DNA of 47,836 nucleotides, from positions 1-47,836 of the forward strand of contig WION01000405.1 in the NCBI GenBank assembly GCA_015039365.1, in the 5' to 3' direction. Of the stretch, positions 31,745-43,200 are shown one piece after another (position 1 is the stretch's first letter; each line of letters begins with the position of its first letter). The translations under genes and the position numbers were made by a program. Source of the stretch: Amanita rubescens (taxonomy: Eukaryota; Basidiomycota; Agaricomycetes; Agaricales; Amanitaceae). The notes under the pieces were generated by a model. The model made no database searches, was not told the DNA's origin, and worked only from the letters and a program-made list of their open reading frames with translations.

Positions 31745-34700
31745 ATGGACGACCTTTTCTCTTTTCTTGATGTGGCACCCCAGCCCGATGAAAACACTGG
31801 AGACATTGATGAAAACGAAATGCGCGTTGATACCATTCTTGCCCATGGCATTAAGCGCAAGGCGGAATCCTTTACTCCACCCACAAACCACGAATCGATT
31901 GAAGACATCCAGGCAGGTCCTTCAGAGTCTAAAAAACCTAGAATGGAATCGCCGAACCCTGTTCTGTTGGACGACTTTGAAACGGAAGCAAAGCGTGAAG
32001 TTGCGGCAAGTGCTGGTCTGACGGGAACTGTGGAAGCTGGGTCACGTTTGGAGCTCAGGCATCAAGTATGTCTTTAGCCCTTTCAAATTTTAGCCTACTG
32101 ACATCTTGCAGGTTCGACACCAAGTCGCTGTGCCTCCCGGTTACAATTATATTCCGATATCGCAACATGTACCACCTGCAAAACCTGATCGCGAGTACAA
32201 ATTCGAACTTGACCCCTTCCAAAAGGTCTCTGTGCATGCTATTCAGCGCAATGAAAGTGTGCTAGTGTCGGCCCATACTAGTGCCGGAAAAACTGTCGTC
32301 GCAGAATATGCTATCGCTCAGTCTTTGAATAGGAAGCAACGAGTAATATATACTAGTCCAATAAAGGTTCTTATCCATCTTCCGCTGGATTTGCATTGAG
32401 AGCGTTGACCGATTTGTAATGAACTGCCACCATTGTTCTGTCTGTAGGCCTTGAGCAACCAAAAATACCGAGAAATGTTAGCAGAGTTTGGGGACGTTGG
32501 CCTCATGACCGGAGACGTGACAATTAATCCTTCTGCTACGTGTTTAGTTATGACCACTGAGGTTGGCTGACGTTGGTCATTATTTCCGATGGAGAACCTG
32601 ACTGAAACCTTTTCAGATCTTGCGGTCCATGTTGTATCGTGGTTCAGAGATCATGCGTGAAGTTGCTTGGGTCATATTTGATGAAATACATTATATGCGA
32701 GACAAAGAACGTGGTGTCGTTTGGGAAGAGACAATTATTCTGCTCCCTCACTCTGTTCGTTATGTGTTTCTCTCCGCCACCATTCCTAATGCTATGCAAT
32801 TTGCGGAATGGATATGCAAATCTCACGAGCAACCGTGTCATATCGTCTATACCGACTTCCGACCCACGCCCCTTCAGCATTATCTATTTCCCGCAGGCGG
32901 TGAAGGCATCTATCTAGTGGTGAATGAGAAAGGCGAATTTAAACAAGACAATTTCAGCAAGGCTATGGGAAAGCTACAAGATGCAATGGGAGAGGATCCC
33001 GCCGATCCAAGAGGAGGAAAGGGGAGGAAGGGGAAGACAAAGAAAGGGGGGGACAAGAAAGGTATGTCGTCCACTATGTAATTTAGGCATACTATGACGA
33101 AGGAATAGGACAATCCGAAGTCTCAAAAATAATCAAGATGATCATGCTCAAGAATTACAATCCAGTCATCGTATTCTCGTTTGGCAAACGGGAGTGCGAA
33201 GGGCACGCTCTGTCAATGTCAAAGTTTGAACTCAACTCAACAGAGGAGCAGGAACTTGTGACAAATATATTCAACAACGCGATCGAGAACCTGTCAACTG
33301 ACGACAGACAATTGCCGCAAATAACAAACCTTCTTCCTCTCCTCCGGCGTGGAATTGGGATACATCATGGCGGTCTCCTACCTATTCTCAAAGAGGTTAT
33401 CGAGATCCTCTTCCAGGAAGGCTTGATCAAAGTCTTATTTGCTACAGAAACTTTCTCCATCGGGCTCAACATGCCTGCCAAGACTGTCGTATTTACGAAT
33501 ACCCGCAAATTTGATGGCCACGAATTCCGAAATCTTTCATCTGGAGAATACATTCAGATGTCTGGGCGCGCTGGTCGTCGTGGTCTCGATGATCGTGGCG
33601 TTGTGATAATGATGTGTGATGAAAAACTAGAGCCGGCGGTTGCAAAGTCTATGGTCAAGGGTGAGGCGGACAGGTTGGACTCGGCATTCCACCTTGGATA
33701 TAATATGGTCCTGAACCTTATGAAGGTGGAAGGAATCAGCCCAGAATATATGCTGTCAAGATCTTTTTTCCAGTTTCAGAGCAGTGCTGGTATACCTAAA
33801 CTTGAGGAAGGTAAGAAGTCGGTGCTATAGATAGCATCTCACCGGCTAATGGCTGCATATATGTCAGAACTAAGAGAAACGGAAGAAGAAAGGCGAGAAA
33901 TTCAGATTCCAGACGAGTCTGCCGTGGCCGAATATTACGAGTATCGCCAGCAGTTAGACCAGATGGCTGCAGACTTCAGAGAAGTTGTCACACATCCGGC
34001 ATATGCGCTACCTTTCCTTCAACCTGGCCGTCTTGTGAAGGTCAAGTACCAGAAGCTTGATTTTGGATGGGGCGTTATCATCAATTATCAGAAGCGACTC
34101 CCTCCCAAGGCTTGTCATCTTATCTCTTGGTATCTCCTCATTTTTAATTCGTGTTATAGAACCGCCCAATTCCCAAATCCGAGGAGCTACCTCCTCACGA
34201 GCAGTATATTGTAGACGTTTTGCTAAACTGTGCTGTTGGTGGTGCTGTGTCACAGGATCGTACAAGTATAACCTCGACTCCGGGTGGTGTTCAGCCGTGC
34301 CCTCCAGGGGAGAAGGGGACACCGCTTGTTGTTCCCGTGTTACTCAGCACAATCGAAGGTATAAGTCACATTCGAATATTTTTGCCCAAGGACCTGCGGC
34401 AAGATTCAGCTCGCGAGACAGCTTGGAAAAGCGTTCTTGAAGTTCAACGCCGCTTTCCGGATGGTATAATGCTTCTGGATCCCATAGATAACCTGGGAAT
34501 TAAGGACGAAAAGTTTCAGCAGCTCGTGAAGGTGAGTAATATCACTTTAGAGAAAGAATGATTGTAAAGCTCCTGGGCAGAAAATACAACTCATGGAACA
34601 GAAGATGTTCTCGAGCTCCATACACAAGGATCCCAGGCTTCCCCATTTGTACTCTCTTTACTCGAAGAAAAAGGACTACCAGGAACGCGTGCGCACGTTA

Positions 34701-35432
34701 AAGAAACGAATCCAGGCGACCCACGATGTCTTGCAGCTTGAAGAGCTCAAATGCCGCAAGCGGGTCCTTCGAAGGCTTGGGTTTACGACATCAACTGATA
34801 TCGTAGACATAAAAGGCAGAGTGGCATGCGAGATTAGCTCGGGAGATGAGCTGCTTTTAACCGAGCTAATCTTCAATGGTATATTCAATTCATTGCTGCC
34901 AGAACATTGTGCAGCGTTACTGAGCTGTTTTGTATTTGGAGAAAAGGTTGGTCTCACGAAACGACGAGTTGTTCGTTGACAAACCATCGCACAGAGTGAA
35001 CAGACTACGAAGTTGAAGGAAGAGCTCGCTGCCCCACTAAGAGTGATGCAAGAAATAGCTCGACGGATAGCCAAAGTTTCCAAGGAATCAAAATTGCCCT
35101 TAGACGAAGATGAATACGTCGCTTCATTCAAAGTAGAACTTATGGATGCAGTCGTCCAGTGGTGCCGCGGTGCTTCTTTCACAGATATTTGCAAGGTTGG
35201 TTAACAACCACTAGTAATGAAAACTCATTCACAGGTTTTTCCAAAGATTACAGATCAAATATTCGAAGGAAGCTTGATACGAGCTTTCCGTCGCTTAGGA
35301 GAGCTTCTTCGTCAAATGGCAGCAGCCGCCAAAGTAATTGGTAATGCCGAACTCAGGGAAAAGTTTGAAAAGGCATCCGAGATGCTAGAGAGGCCCAACT
35401 CCGTCATTTTCTGCTCGTCACTGTATCTATAA
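31745..35432 (+). CDS. MTR4: ATP-dependent RNA helicase Mtr4 (exosome cofactor, Ski2-like)
   Basis: Mtr4 feeds structured nuclear RNA to the exosome, alone and in TRAMP. The start is taken at ATG 31745 ([17 protein letters not shown]), although the frame is open to another ATG at 31694. Acidic N-terminus, then [20 protein letters not shown], motif [33 protein letters not shown] across an intron, [16 protein letters not shown], motif [21 protein letters not shown], motif [24 protein letters not shown], a Lys/Gly-rich linker, [27 protein letters not shown], motif [17 protein letters not shown]. The arch/KOW and DSHCT parts follow ([40 protein letters not shown]). The end is [20 protein letters not shown] at 35430-35432. 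About ten introns; about 1,060 residues, full length for the family. Confidence 0.95.
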
Positions 35433-35546
35433 ATTACTGTAGCCGGAATATTCCGAAGTAATGTACAGTACTATTGAATAAAGTTTGAGCCACCTTTGGT
35501 AACAACAAGCGAATAAGCCGAGCATTGCGCAGTAAGATTAACGACG

Positions 35547-35958
35547 ATGGTAAGTGTCCCTAATACTGTTCTCGCAGCTGACTTGTTTACCTTGTTTTAA
35601 CAGCCCAAGGAAATCAGCAACATTAAAGAATTCATCGCCGTTGCACAGAGGAAGGATGCGAAGCGTGCGTCACATCCATTTTTGTACTACTTTCTATAAT
35701 AAATGTCGACATAGAGGCGCGCATAAAAAAGATCCCCTCCAAAAAACCTAATGGAAAGACACAAACCAAGTTCAAGGTCCGGTGCTCCCGATACCTTTAC
35801 ACACTTTCACTGGACGACCCAGAAAAAGCGGAAAAGTTGAAGCAGAGCCTGCCACCAGGTACGATTTGCCCTCCCACTGCTTAACGAGATTAACATCAGT
35901 GTCCCCTTTAGGCCTCACGATTCAGGAGGTTGACAAGCCAGCACCCAAAAAGAAATAA
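35547..35958 (+). CDS. RPL38: 60S ribosomal protein eL38
   Basis: Small protein of the large ribosomal subunit. Exon 1 is just the start codon (35547-35549) followed directly by the intron at 35550-35603. Then [20 protein letters not shown], a second intron, [20 protein letters not shown] and [20 protein letters not shown], a third intron, and [14 protein letters not shown] with TAA at 35956-35958. About 85 residues, a little above the usual 70-80 because of the lysine-rich tail. The start lies 114 bp after the MTR4 stop. Confidence 0.93.
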
Positions 35959-36118
35959 ACCATTTTACATATTTCTACGCATATTGGGGTCGTCAAGGTT
36001 GCTGGTGGTGATTACATGCATACCTACGGTCATCATAGCAATTTATTCATGCAACGTTGGAATATGAATATTCCACTTGGTTGAGAGCGCTCAACCTTGT
36101 ACCATAGCGCAAAAAAAT

Positions 36119-38021
36119 TCATTGGAGATTGAGCAGCATGAGAAATGAAGCAAATACAAGTATTCCCAACATTGTATGGGGTACCCAGATTGAAAGCAAG
36201 CGGGCAGCTCGTGAAGTCCATATTAGGCGTCGATAGGTTGTGGTTGTAACTGCTTCCATATCATACTCGTCGCTTCTATGACCCGCGTCAGATAAACCCC
36301 TCAGGAATATGTCCAACAGATGATGTCCGTCCAATAAACGAATCGGGAGAAGGTTAAAGAAATAGAGAGAAAGCGTTGCAAGGGAAATGTATCTGCTTCA
36401 TGATCAGCCCAAATAAGACTGTCATGAAGCTCGACTGTACCTTGAAAATTTTGTGAACAAAAGTGGGAGTGTTAATGGGAAATAAAATCGAGGTTGGAGA
36501 GTCCCTAGCGTAACTAGGAAATATTTGAGTGATAGCAACTTCCCAAGATCTCATCTAGCCTACCCGTTCTTTCTATTTCATCCGATGGACCGCTCCATAA
36601 TATGATGTCTTGCTTCTCGGCAGGATCGCCAATAGCCAGTCGCAACAATTGTTCACGTTCATCTGGCCAACTGCACACGTGTGATGCAGAGCAGGGTGAA
36701 GTGACGCTACAGCGAGTGCTATTTGTTGTCGCAAGAATTGGCAATGGGTCGAGACAGCCATTCAGCGGGGATATCGCATCTATCGCATGGAAGCAAGTAA
36801 GAGGCGAGAAGTCCGACATAACTCTATGGCAACAATTCTGCGATTCCACTGAGAAGTAATTAGCGGTCAAAAATGATTTTGTGCCATATGTCCTTACATA
36901 GTGATGTGCGCTCTACACACCATCCTTCTGGTTCCTTGTCATGGGGTGGTACCGTCCAACCGTAATTGGAGATGTCAGCTGACGCTAAAGGTGTGTCGTC
37001 AATGTGTGTGATCAGTGTGCCTGGCTGAAGGTATCCGCTTAGTATGGAACCCTTGAGGAAAATCAGTCATACGATAGACCGTATTATAGAACCGTGCCCA
37101 CCTGCTTCACATGTATGACAACTCTGCCCAAGTGGGCCACATCCTGATAAGCAAACTGCCAGACGAATCGGTCCAAATTTGTCTTCATCAGAAGTAGCAG
37201 GAGCGCCCAGAATACTAGATTGTGGAATGGCCCGGCAGATACTATAACGGATCGAGTGCGGGGACTTTTGTTGTCCAAGGCACCGGCCATAAATGCTACC
37301 GATGCGGAAGGTATAACGAGTGTCAACGAGGCACCGACAGACTGAATGGGCACATTTTCTCTGATTTTAATGGTACCTAGCAATTCAGAGATCGACGCAC
37401 GCTTACATGGCTGCCGCGATGGCGTGTCCTAGTTCGTGTACTAACTGACTCGTGAAAACGGCACAGATAATTATTGGCAAGTCGGAGAAAGGGACAGTAA
37501 CTCCTGGGATCTGGGGAGAATGTTAATTGGTAAAGTCGCTTTCACCTGAAGAACAAACTTACTATGGGTTGGATGGTAGACCATCCTGGCGATCTAGGTA
37601 TTGTGCTTCGTTTTGTATGATTATGTAGAGTCGATGTTTTCTGATTCTGCACCTTCACCATGTTCCAAGCAAGCGTCCAACATGACCATGATAGCATGGC
37701 ACAAGCACCGACCATCCCTACGATGGCAGCAAGGTAACCAAACCAGTAGAACCATGAGAGCACTATCCTGTATTGCTTGTATTGTTTGGATGCCAAGAGA
37801 GCAGTGAAACGATCATGTAGCGAATTGCAAGTTGTAGTCTGAATGTGAAGATGGACATGACGTAGAGAAACGTTTATTCGGCTACCGTGGCCCAAATTCC
37901 ATGGAAGTACGGTGAGTCGGCGGTTCCTATACCGATTGACTACATGAAGCAGAGACCAAAAGAAGAGTATGGCGAACGCAACATTCGACACTGACATGCT
38001 CAGTGAGTCACACATAGTCAC
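36119..38021 (-). CDS. membrane-embedded site-2 protease (S2P, peptidase family M50)
   Basis: S2P cuts transmembrane helices; in fungi its best-known client is the sterol/oxygen sensor SREBP. Minus strand, start 38021 (MTMCDSLSMSVSNVAFAILF). After two or three membrane spans comes the zinc motif HELGH (37424-37438) in TSQLVHELGHAIAAAM. Then SVGASLTLVIPSASVAFMAG, SAGPFHNLVFWALLLLLM and a PDZ-like part (GSILSGYLQPGTLITHIDDT). A Cys-rich luminal loop follows (HVCSWPDEREQLLRLAIGDP), then the second catalytic motif FFNLLPIRLLDGHHLLD with the zinc-ligand Asp, and a last span ending LGILVFASFLMLLNLQ, stop at 36119. Both active-site motifs are intact. About 540 residues, five or so introns. The Cys-rich loop is also a feature of animal S2P. 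No SREBP gene is in the window. Confidence 0.9.
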
Positions 38022-38108
38022 ACATATAGTGATTTAGTCCTTCGTTCAAACGAGCTCTTTGCACCAGGCAAAGTAGTAGGCAACACTAACAACTAATTTA
38101 CTGCTTTT

Positions 38109-38991
38109 TTATACCTCGCTATGATTCGGCCGTCTCATATCAGGAGAAGGCATCGAAACACCAGTCCTTAACCCTGATGGCGGAGCACCGAGTCCAAACG
38201 AATCGTACGTCGTCATTGGCTTCCCAGATATAGAGATGGGCTCAATCTTTGACCTGAGGGTCTCTTCCTCTTCTTCATCCAGTTGATGACAGTAGTTGAT
38301 AACGATCACGTAGCCCCCTGGAAGAAATTCAGCATCATTAGGCTTAATGAACAGAAGGCTACTCACAAAGTTGCAAGAGCCATACGATAGCATATATCAC
38401 GACAACAATGATTTCAATGATTTTGGCTGTTGCCTGACAAGTAGCCCGATCGAGCGTCGAATTTCCGTCGAGGCACGCCTGTACAAGGGCTTGCGCGTTG
38501 TTATGGAAGAGAGAAAGCATGGTATATACTCCTGCCGCGATGCTTAAGCAAAGGAAGACGAGAAGCATCACACCAAATGTCGATACTAGAGCTCGGTGTT
38601 TAATGATGGCACCGATGAATCTGAGCCACGGTTAATACTTGTCCGCCCGAATTAAACTAATTCAGTCCTCGTACCCTAGTAACGAGATTGTGGCCAAGAC
38701 ACTGAATGAGGCAGAATGGAGGATCAACGCAACTTCGTCGGCAGTTGATAAGGGGGTCTTCCCTAAGAGGATGTTAAAGTACAAATTGAAAGATGGCAAG
38801 TATACTGACGGAGTTCAGAGACTTGCTTCCAACCGACGATTGCGATAATCAAACCACCAAAGAGGTTAAAAATCGTAAGGATCTGATTATGGATGTATTT
38901 AAAGGAAGCCAAGCGAAAAAAAAGAAGTAATACGCACGAAGACGCCTAGCCTGACAGGTAAACAACAGCAGAAAGTACGTGTGTGAGCCAT
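38109..38991 (-). CDS. four-transmembrane protein, tetraspanin-like, function unknown
   Basis: Minus strand, start 38991 (MAHTRTFCCCLPVRLGVF). A Cys cluster precedes span 1, and an intron leads to ILTIFNLFGGLIIAIVGWKQ. After a loop, span 2 reads VALILHSASFSVLATISLLG. Then come FIGAIIKHRALVSTFGVM, span 3 (LLVFLCLSIAAGVYTMLSLF), a loop with two Cys (ACLDGNSTLDRATCQ) and span 4 (IIEIIVVVIYAIVWLLQL). A cytosolic tail with DEEEEETLRSKIEP ends SPDMRRPNHSEV. The layout (short N-terminus with Cys, four spans, larger loop between 3 and 4 with cysteines) is tetraspanin-like, but the CCG signature of true tetraspanins is not seen. Fungal members are uncharacterised as far as I know. Shares a 144-bp divergent promoter region with YKT6. 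Confidence 0.7.
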
Positions 38992-39135
38992 TTGGGTGGA
39001 AAAAGGATGTTAGTGAACGAAGGAAAGTGGGCGCAGCCAAGGGACATGATGGCGGGGAGTTGATTATATATACGGTTGGCATGAGCACAGCTTGACCCTA
39101 TCGTGACTAGCGTGACTACGTCCTCCTCATCCGCT

Positions 39136-39887
39136 ATGAAGGTCTACTCCATTTCAGTCATTTACGCCCCTGCTACTGGGCCTTGCGTCGTCTTGGCAGT
39201 TGCAAACGACCTCTCTTCTTTCTCTTTCTATCAGCGTAGTACAGCCACAGAGTTCTTACCTTTCTTCTCAAAAACAGTCGCAGAGAGAACTCCCCAGGGT
39301 CAGAGGCAGAGTGTACAAGAGAATATTTACACCGCCCATGTCTATAACCGCGGGGGACCAGAGGAACTCGCTGGTTTGTCCTTCCCATACCTTCCACGTG
39401 CCATCAACTCACACCAGTCCATAGCTGTCATTATCACGGACTCTGATTATCCCGTCCGACCTGCCTTCTCTGTATTGAACAAACTTTTGGATGACTTCTC
39501 TTCCAAAGTACCCCAGTCTTCGTATAGAAACCCATCGGCAATTTCTTTCTCCGAAATCACTACCTACATCCAGAAGTATCAAGACCCTAGGCAAGCTGAT
39601 ACCATCATGCGTGTTCAGCAAGAATTAGATGAAACCAAGATCATCCTTGTTTGTCCTTTTGATATCGTCTGGGGCTAGGCCTAATCTATTATAAATTCAG
39701 CACAAGACAATTGAATCCGTCTTACGGCGCGGAGAGAAACTGAATGACCTTGTAGATAGGTCCAATGCTCTGTCTGCACAGAGCAAGATGTTTTACAAGA
39801 CAGCCAAGAAGGCACGTTTATCGCTTTTCTGGATATGTTACTTTCTCACAACATATACAGCAAAATTCTTGTTGCGTCATCATGTAG
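39136..39887 (+). CDS. YKT6: R-SNARE YKT6
   Basis: Ykt6 is an essential lipid-anchored SNARE of Golgi, endosome, vacuole and autophagosome fusion. ATG 39136 ([16 protein letters not shown]) opens the longin domain, with [20 protein letters not shown] and [20 protein letters not shown]. The R-SNARE helix follows: [19 protein letters not shown], intron, [37 protein letters not shown]. The last exon encodes only QNSCCVIM and TAG at 39885-39887. CCVIM is the expected palmitoylation plus CaaX-prenylation end. Joining KK to QNS needs an intron at 39812-39860 that begins GC rather than GT. Upstream ATG-less frame (GTG at 39103) is not used. About 200 residues, family length. Confidence 0.94.
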
Positions 39888-40223
39888 AGGACACCATTTA
39901 TCATGTACATATGCCCCACGGGCGCAGACTTTCGGGACCTTTTTGTGTAATAATTATAATAAACCTAGTCCACATTTCCTTGTTTGTGCTAGCCTGGCGC
40001 CCGTTGCGTCTTGAACGGTGATTGATGGGTGCCTAATAACTGCGATATTGATAGACAGAAGCCGCTGTGGTTCCGCATTCGATTCGGTGCCACGCTGTGT
40101 CCGATATGCGTTTGACGCATATTCGTCCGCCTGATTCATTCCCTTGTGTCCAAAGAAAGTATCAATCAGTAACCATGTGCAATCACAGTCGGCAGCGGAG
40201 CAAAGTTTCTTATAAAAAGGCTG
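39888..40223. other. intergenic, upstream of the dioxygenase gene
   Basis: 336 bp, no gene supported. An open frame beginning at ATG 40172 overlaps the start of the dioxygenase gene in a different frame; it could hold an alternative first exon, but I could not connect it convincingly. Confidence 0.35.
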
Positions 40224-43200
40224 ATGTTCACAGAACTGGAAAGATATATCCCATACGCCCCATCAATGACAGGTGGACAAGCGAACGATCTCGTAGCCAA
40301 AATCAATGACTTATTACCTATGGCATTCACGCAAAAAGTCAAAGACTTGATCAACACTATCCCTGATATGTCTGACTTGGTGAGTTCGACATATACTAGC
40401 TTTGATCTTCTTGAATAACGCTTTGGATGGTAGCGTGCATTTGCCGATGCTTTAGAACATCAAAGTAGTGTTGGTATTGATGACCGCCTATTGCTGGTCC
40501 GTATTAATTTACTGCTGTTGACGCACGACTGACGTTAATCCTAGCTGGAGAAAATATTGCATGAAATGGCAGCCCTTGATGAAATAGATCCAGGTATTTC
40601 TTTGGCAATACAACAGGTTGTCATTGACAATCGTGAGTAGTTGCATCGAGTGCAATGATCCAGTCATCTGATACCCCATTCCCCTCCTAGTATTTACCGC
40701 TTTACCGCATCCCCCTAGCGGGTTCTTGACAACTCCGCCGAGCCCATCATCTATCCAAGCTGTCCAAGCGGACAGAACTTATGTTTACCGTCCAGCAGAT
40801 GGATCAAACTATAATCCACTCATTCCTACGCTTGGCAAAGTAGGCCACCCATACGCTAGGTCTGTTCCGTCTAGTCACTGCCTATCCAACTCGGCACTTC
40901 CGGACCCGGACCTGGTTTTCGACGCTTTGCTGAAACGGGACAAGTTCACCCCTCATCGCGGTGGAATGTCTAGTCTTTTCTTTGCTTTCGCGGATCTTAT
41001 CATCCACGATATCTTTCATTCCAGTCCAGATGGAATTTCAAATCTCACGAGCAGCTATCTCGACTTGAGCGTTTTGTACGGGACATCAGAGGCCCAAGTG
41101 GACTCTGTCAGGCGCAATGATGGCACTGGAAGACTCTGGAATGACGTCTTTGCCGATAACAGATTGCTGTTCATGCCGCCAGCAGCTTGTGCTTTACTTG
41201 TTCTTCTTTCAAGGAATCATAATGTGCGTCTTTTCTCGGATTTATAGTCGTCATGTATGACCAACATATCTGGACTAGTATGTTGCGCAAAAGATCTTGG
41301 ACATCAATGAGCGTCACAACTTTTCCAACCCACCTCCCACCGACAAGACTTTGCGCAAGGCACAAGATGATGAAATTTTCGAACGTGCACGTCTGGTTAA
41401 TTGCGGCATGTTCGTGCACATTATCCTAGGAGGTAAACTCGATTCAAGTGATGATAGCCATGATTTGAAACTTGTATATTGTCAGATTACGTCGGGTCTG
41501 TATTAGGATTAGTCCGTGATGGCTTTTCCTGGCGCCTTGATCCCTTGATGGTAGGTCATGCCGTCAACATTCAGTTTGAACTTTGCGGTCTAATATTCGC
41601 GCAGGCTGAGCGTGATCACAAAGGTAAAATTCTACCTCGTGGAGAGGGCAATGTCGTCGCAGTCGAATTCAACCTTCTTTACACATGGCATGCTGCTTTA
41701 TCGGTGAAGGATGCCGAGTGGATAACGAATATGATTAAGCATGCGCCTCCTGGGGCCTCGGACTCGGTGAGTGATGGCCTATATAACAAAGTACGGTATG
41801 TTCTTATTCACGCACAGATGACGCAGCAAGGATTCAGAGAAATGATTAATAAGGTAGCTCCGCGGGACAATATACAAAAATGGAGCTTTGGCGGGTGTGT
41901 ACTTTCTAGGATTGCGGTTGCCTGTCTGAACGGTTTTCCCACCTAGCTTGAAGAGAACTGAATCTGGATCTTTCAAGGATGCTGATCTCGCTGAATTACT
42001 TTTTAACGCTATAGAGCAACGTGCAGGAGCCTTCGGGGCAAGGGGTATACCTGAAGCTCTCCGCTTCGTCGAGAAAATGATTATCGAAAGATCTAGGAAA
42101 TGGGGTACATGTACAGTATGTCGCTTCCACTCCTCGACTTTTGATCATTGGCTAACCAAGAGGCATAGCTGAATGAATTCCGAAAATTCATGGGACTGAA
42201 ACGTAAACTTTATTAAATGCAAGGGCATAACTAGCACGTTAACCACCCTTACAGCATATTCAAACTTCAAAGAGTGGAATCCAAACCAGGAAATCGCTGT
42301 GAGTCATTCATCTTCTCTTGTTGCTCGTCGAATTAAGCTAAATATGACAGGACGCCGCCGCCTCTCTGTACCACGACATTAATAACCTTGAGCTGCACGT
42401 ATGTCCCATGTTAATTGATCCATTTCTAGGATATCTAACGATTCCGATCAGGTTGGGCTTCAGGCGGAAGAAATCAAGTCTCCGGGAGAAGGGGCTGGTC
42501 TCTGCCCTGGGTATACTATATCGAAGGCGATTCTCTCAGATGCAGTCTGCCTCACCCGAGGAGACCGATTTTATACCATTGACTATACACGTAAGCATTT
42601 AAACAATGATTTCTGTAATCTTATTCACATTGCTTCTCCGGCAGCGGCCAACTACACTCTATGGGGGTATCAAGACACTCAATATGACAGAAAAGATGGT
42701 TCCTATGGTGGTCTTCTAACAAAGCTATTGTACAGAACGTTGCCAGACCATTTCCCCTCTGGTTCCGCCTTCGCACACTTTCCTTTCCTTGAACCATCCT
42801 GGATGCGCGATTATTTGATCAAGGAAGAGAGGGATATAGTTAATCAATATACGTGGACCAGGCCTCCGCCTGTTCCAGAAATAGTGGCTGTAGAGAGTTA
42901 TGAGCAAGTGAGGAAGATCCTATCCGACCCGGCCTTTAAATCCGATTCCGAGGATAGGCTCTACGAAATACTCAAAAGCCCCTCGACGGTATGTGATAAT
43001 TATGGATTTAATCATTATTTGCATTGAAGAATCAATAGGATAAAAGTACTCAGGCATCTCACACACAAGCTCAAAATGAATTGGTACAAGGCACGAAGAC
43101 GGCTAGCCAAAAAATCTTTGGAGCAAAAGCTGCAGATTACTTTGCAAGGAAGACGCGAGAGTTGATTAATGAGAAATCGTCAAAATTTGTGAACGCTTCG

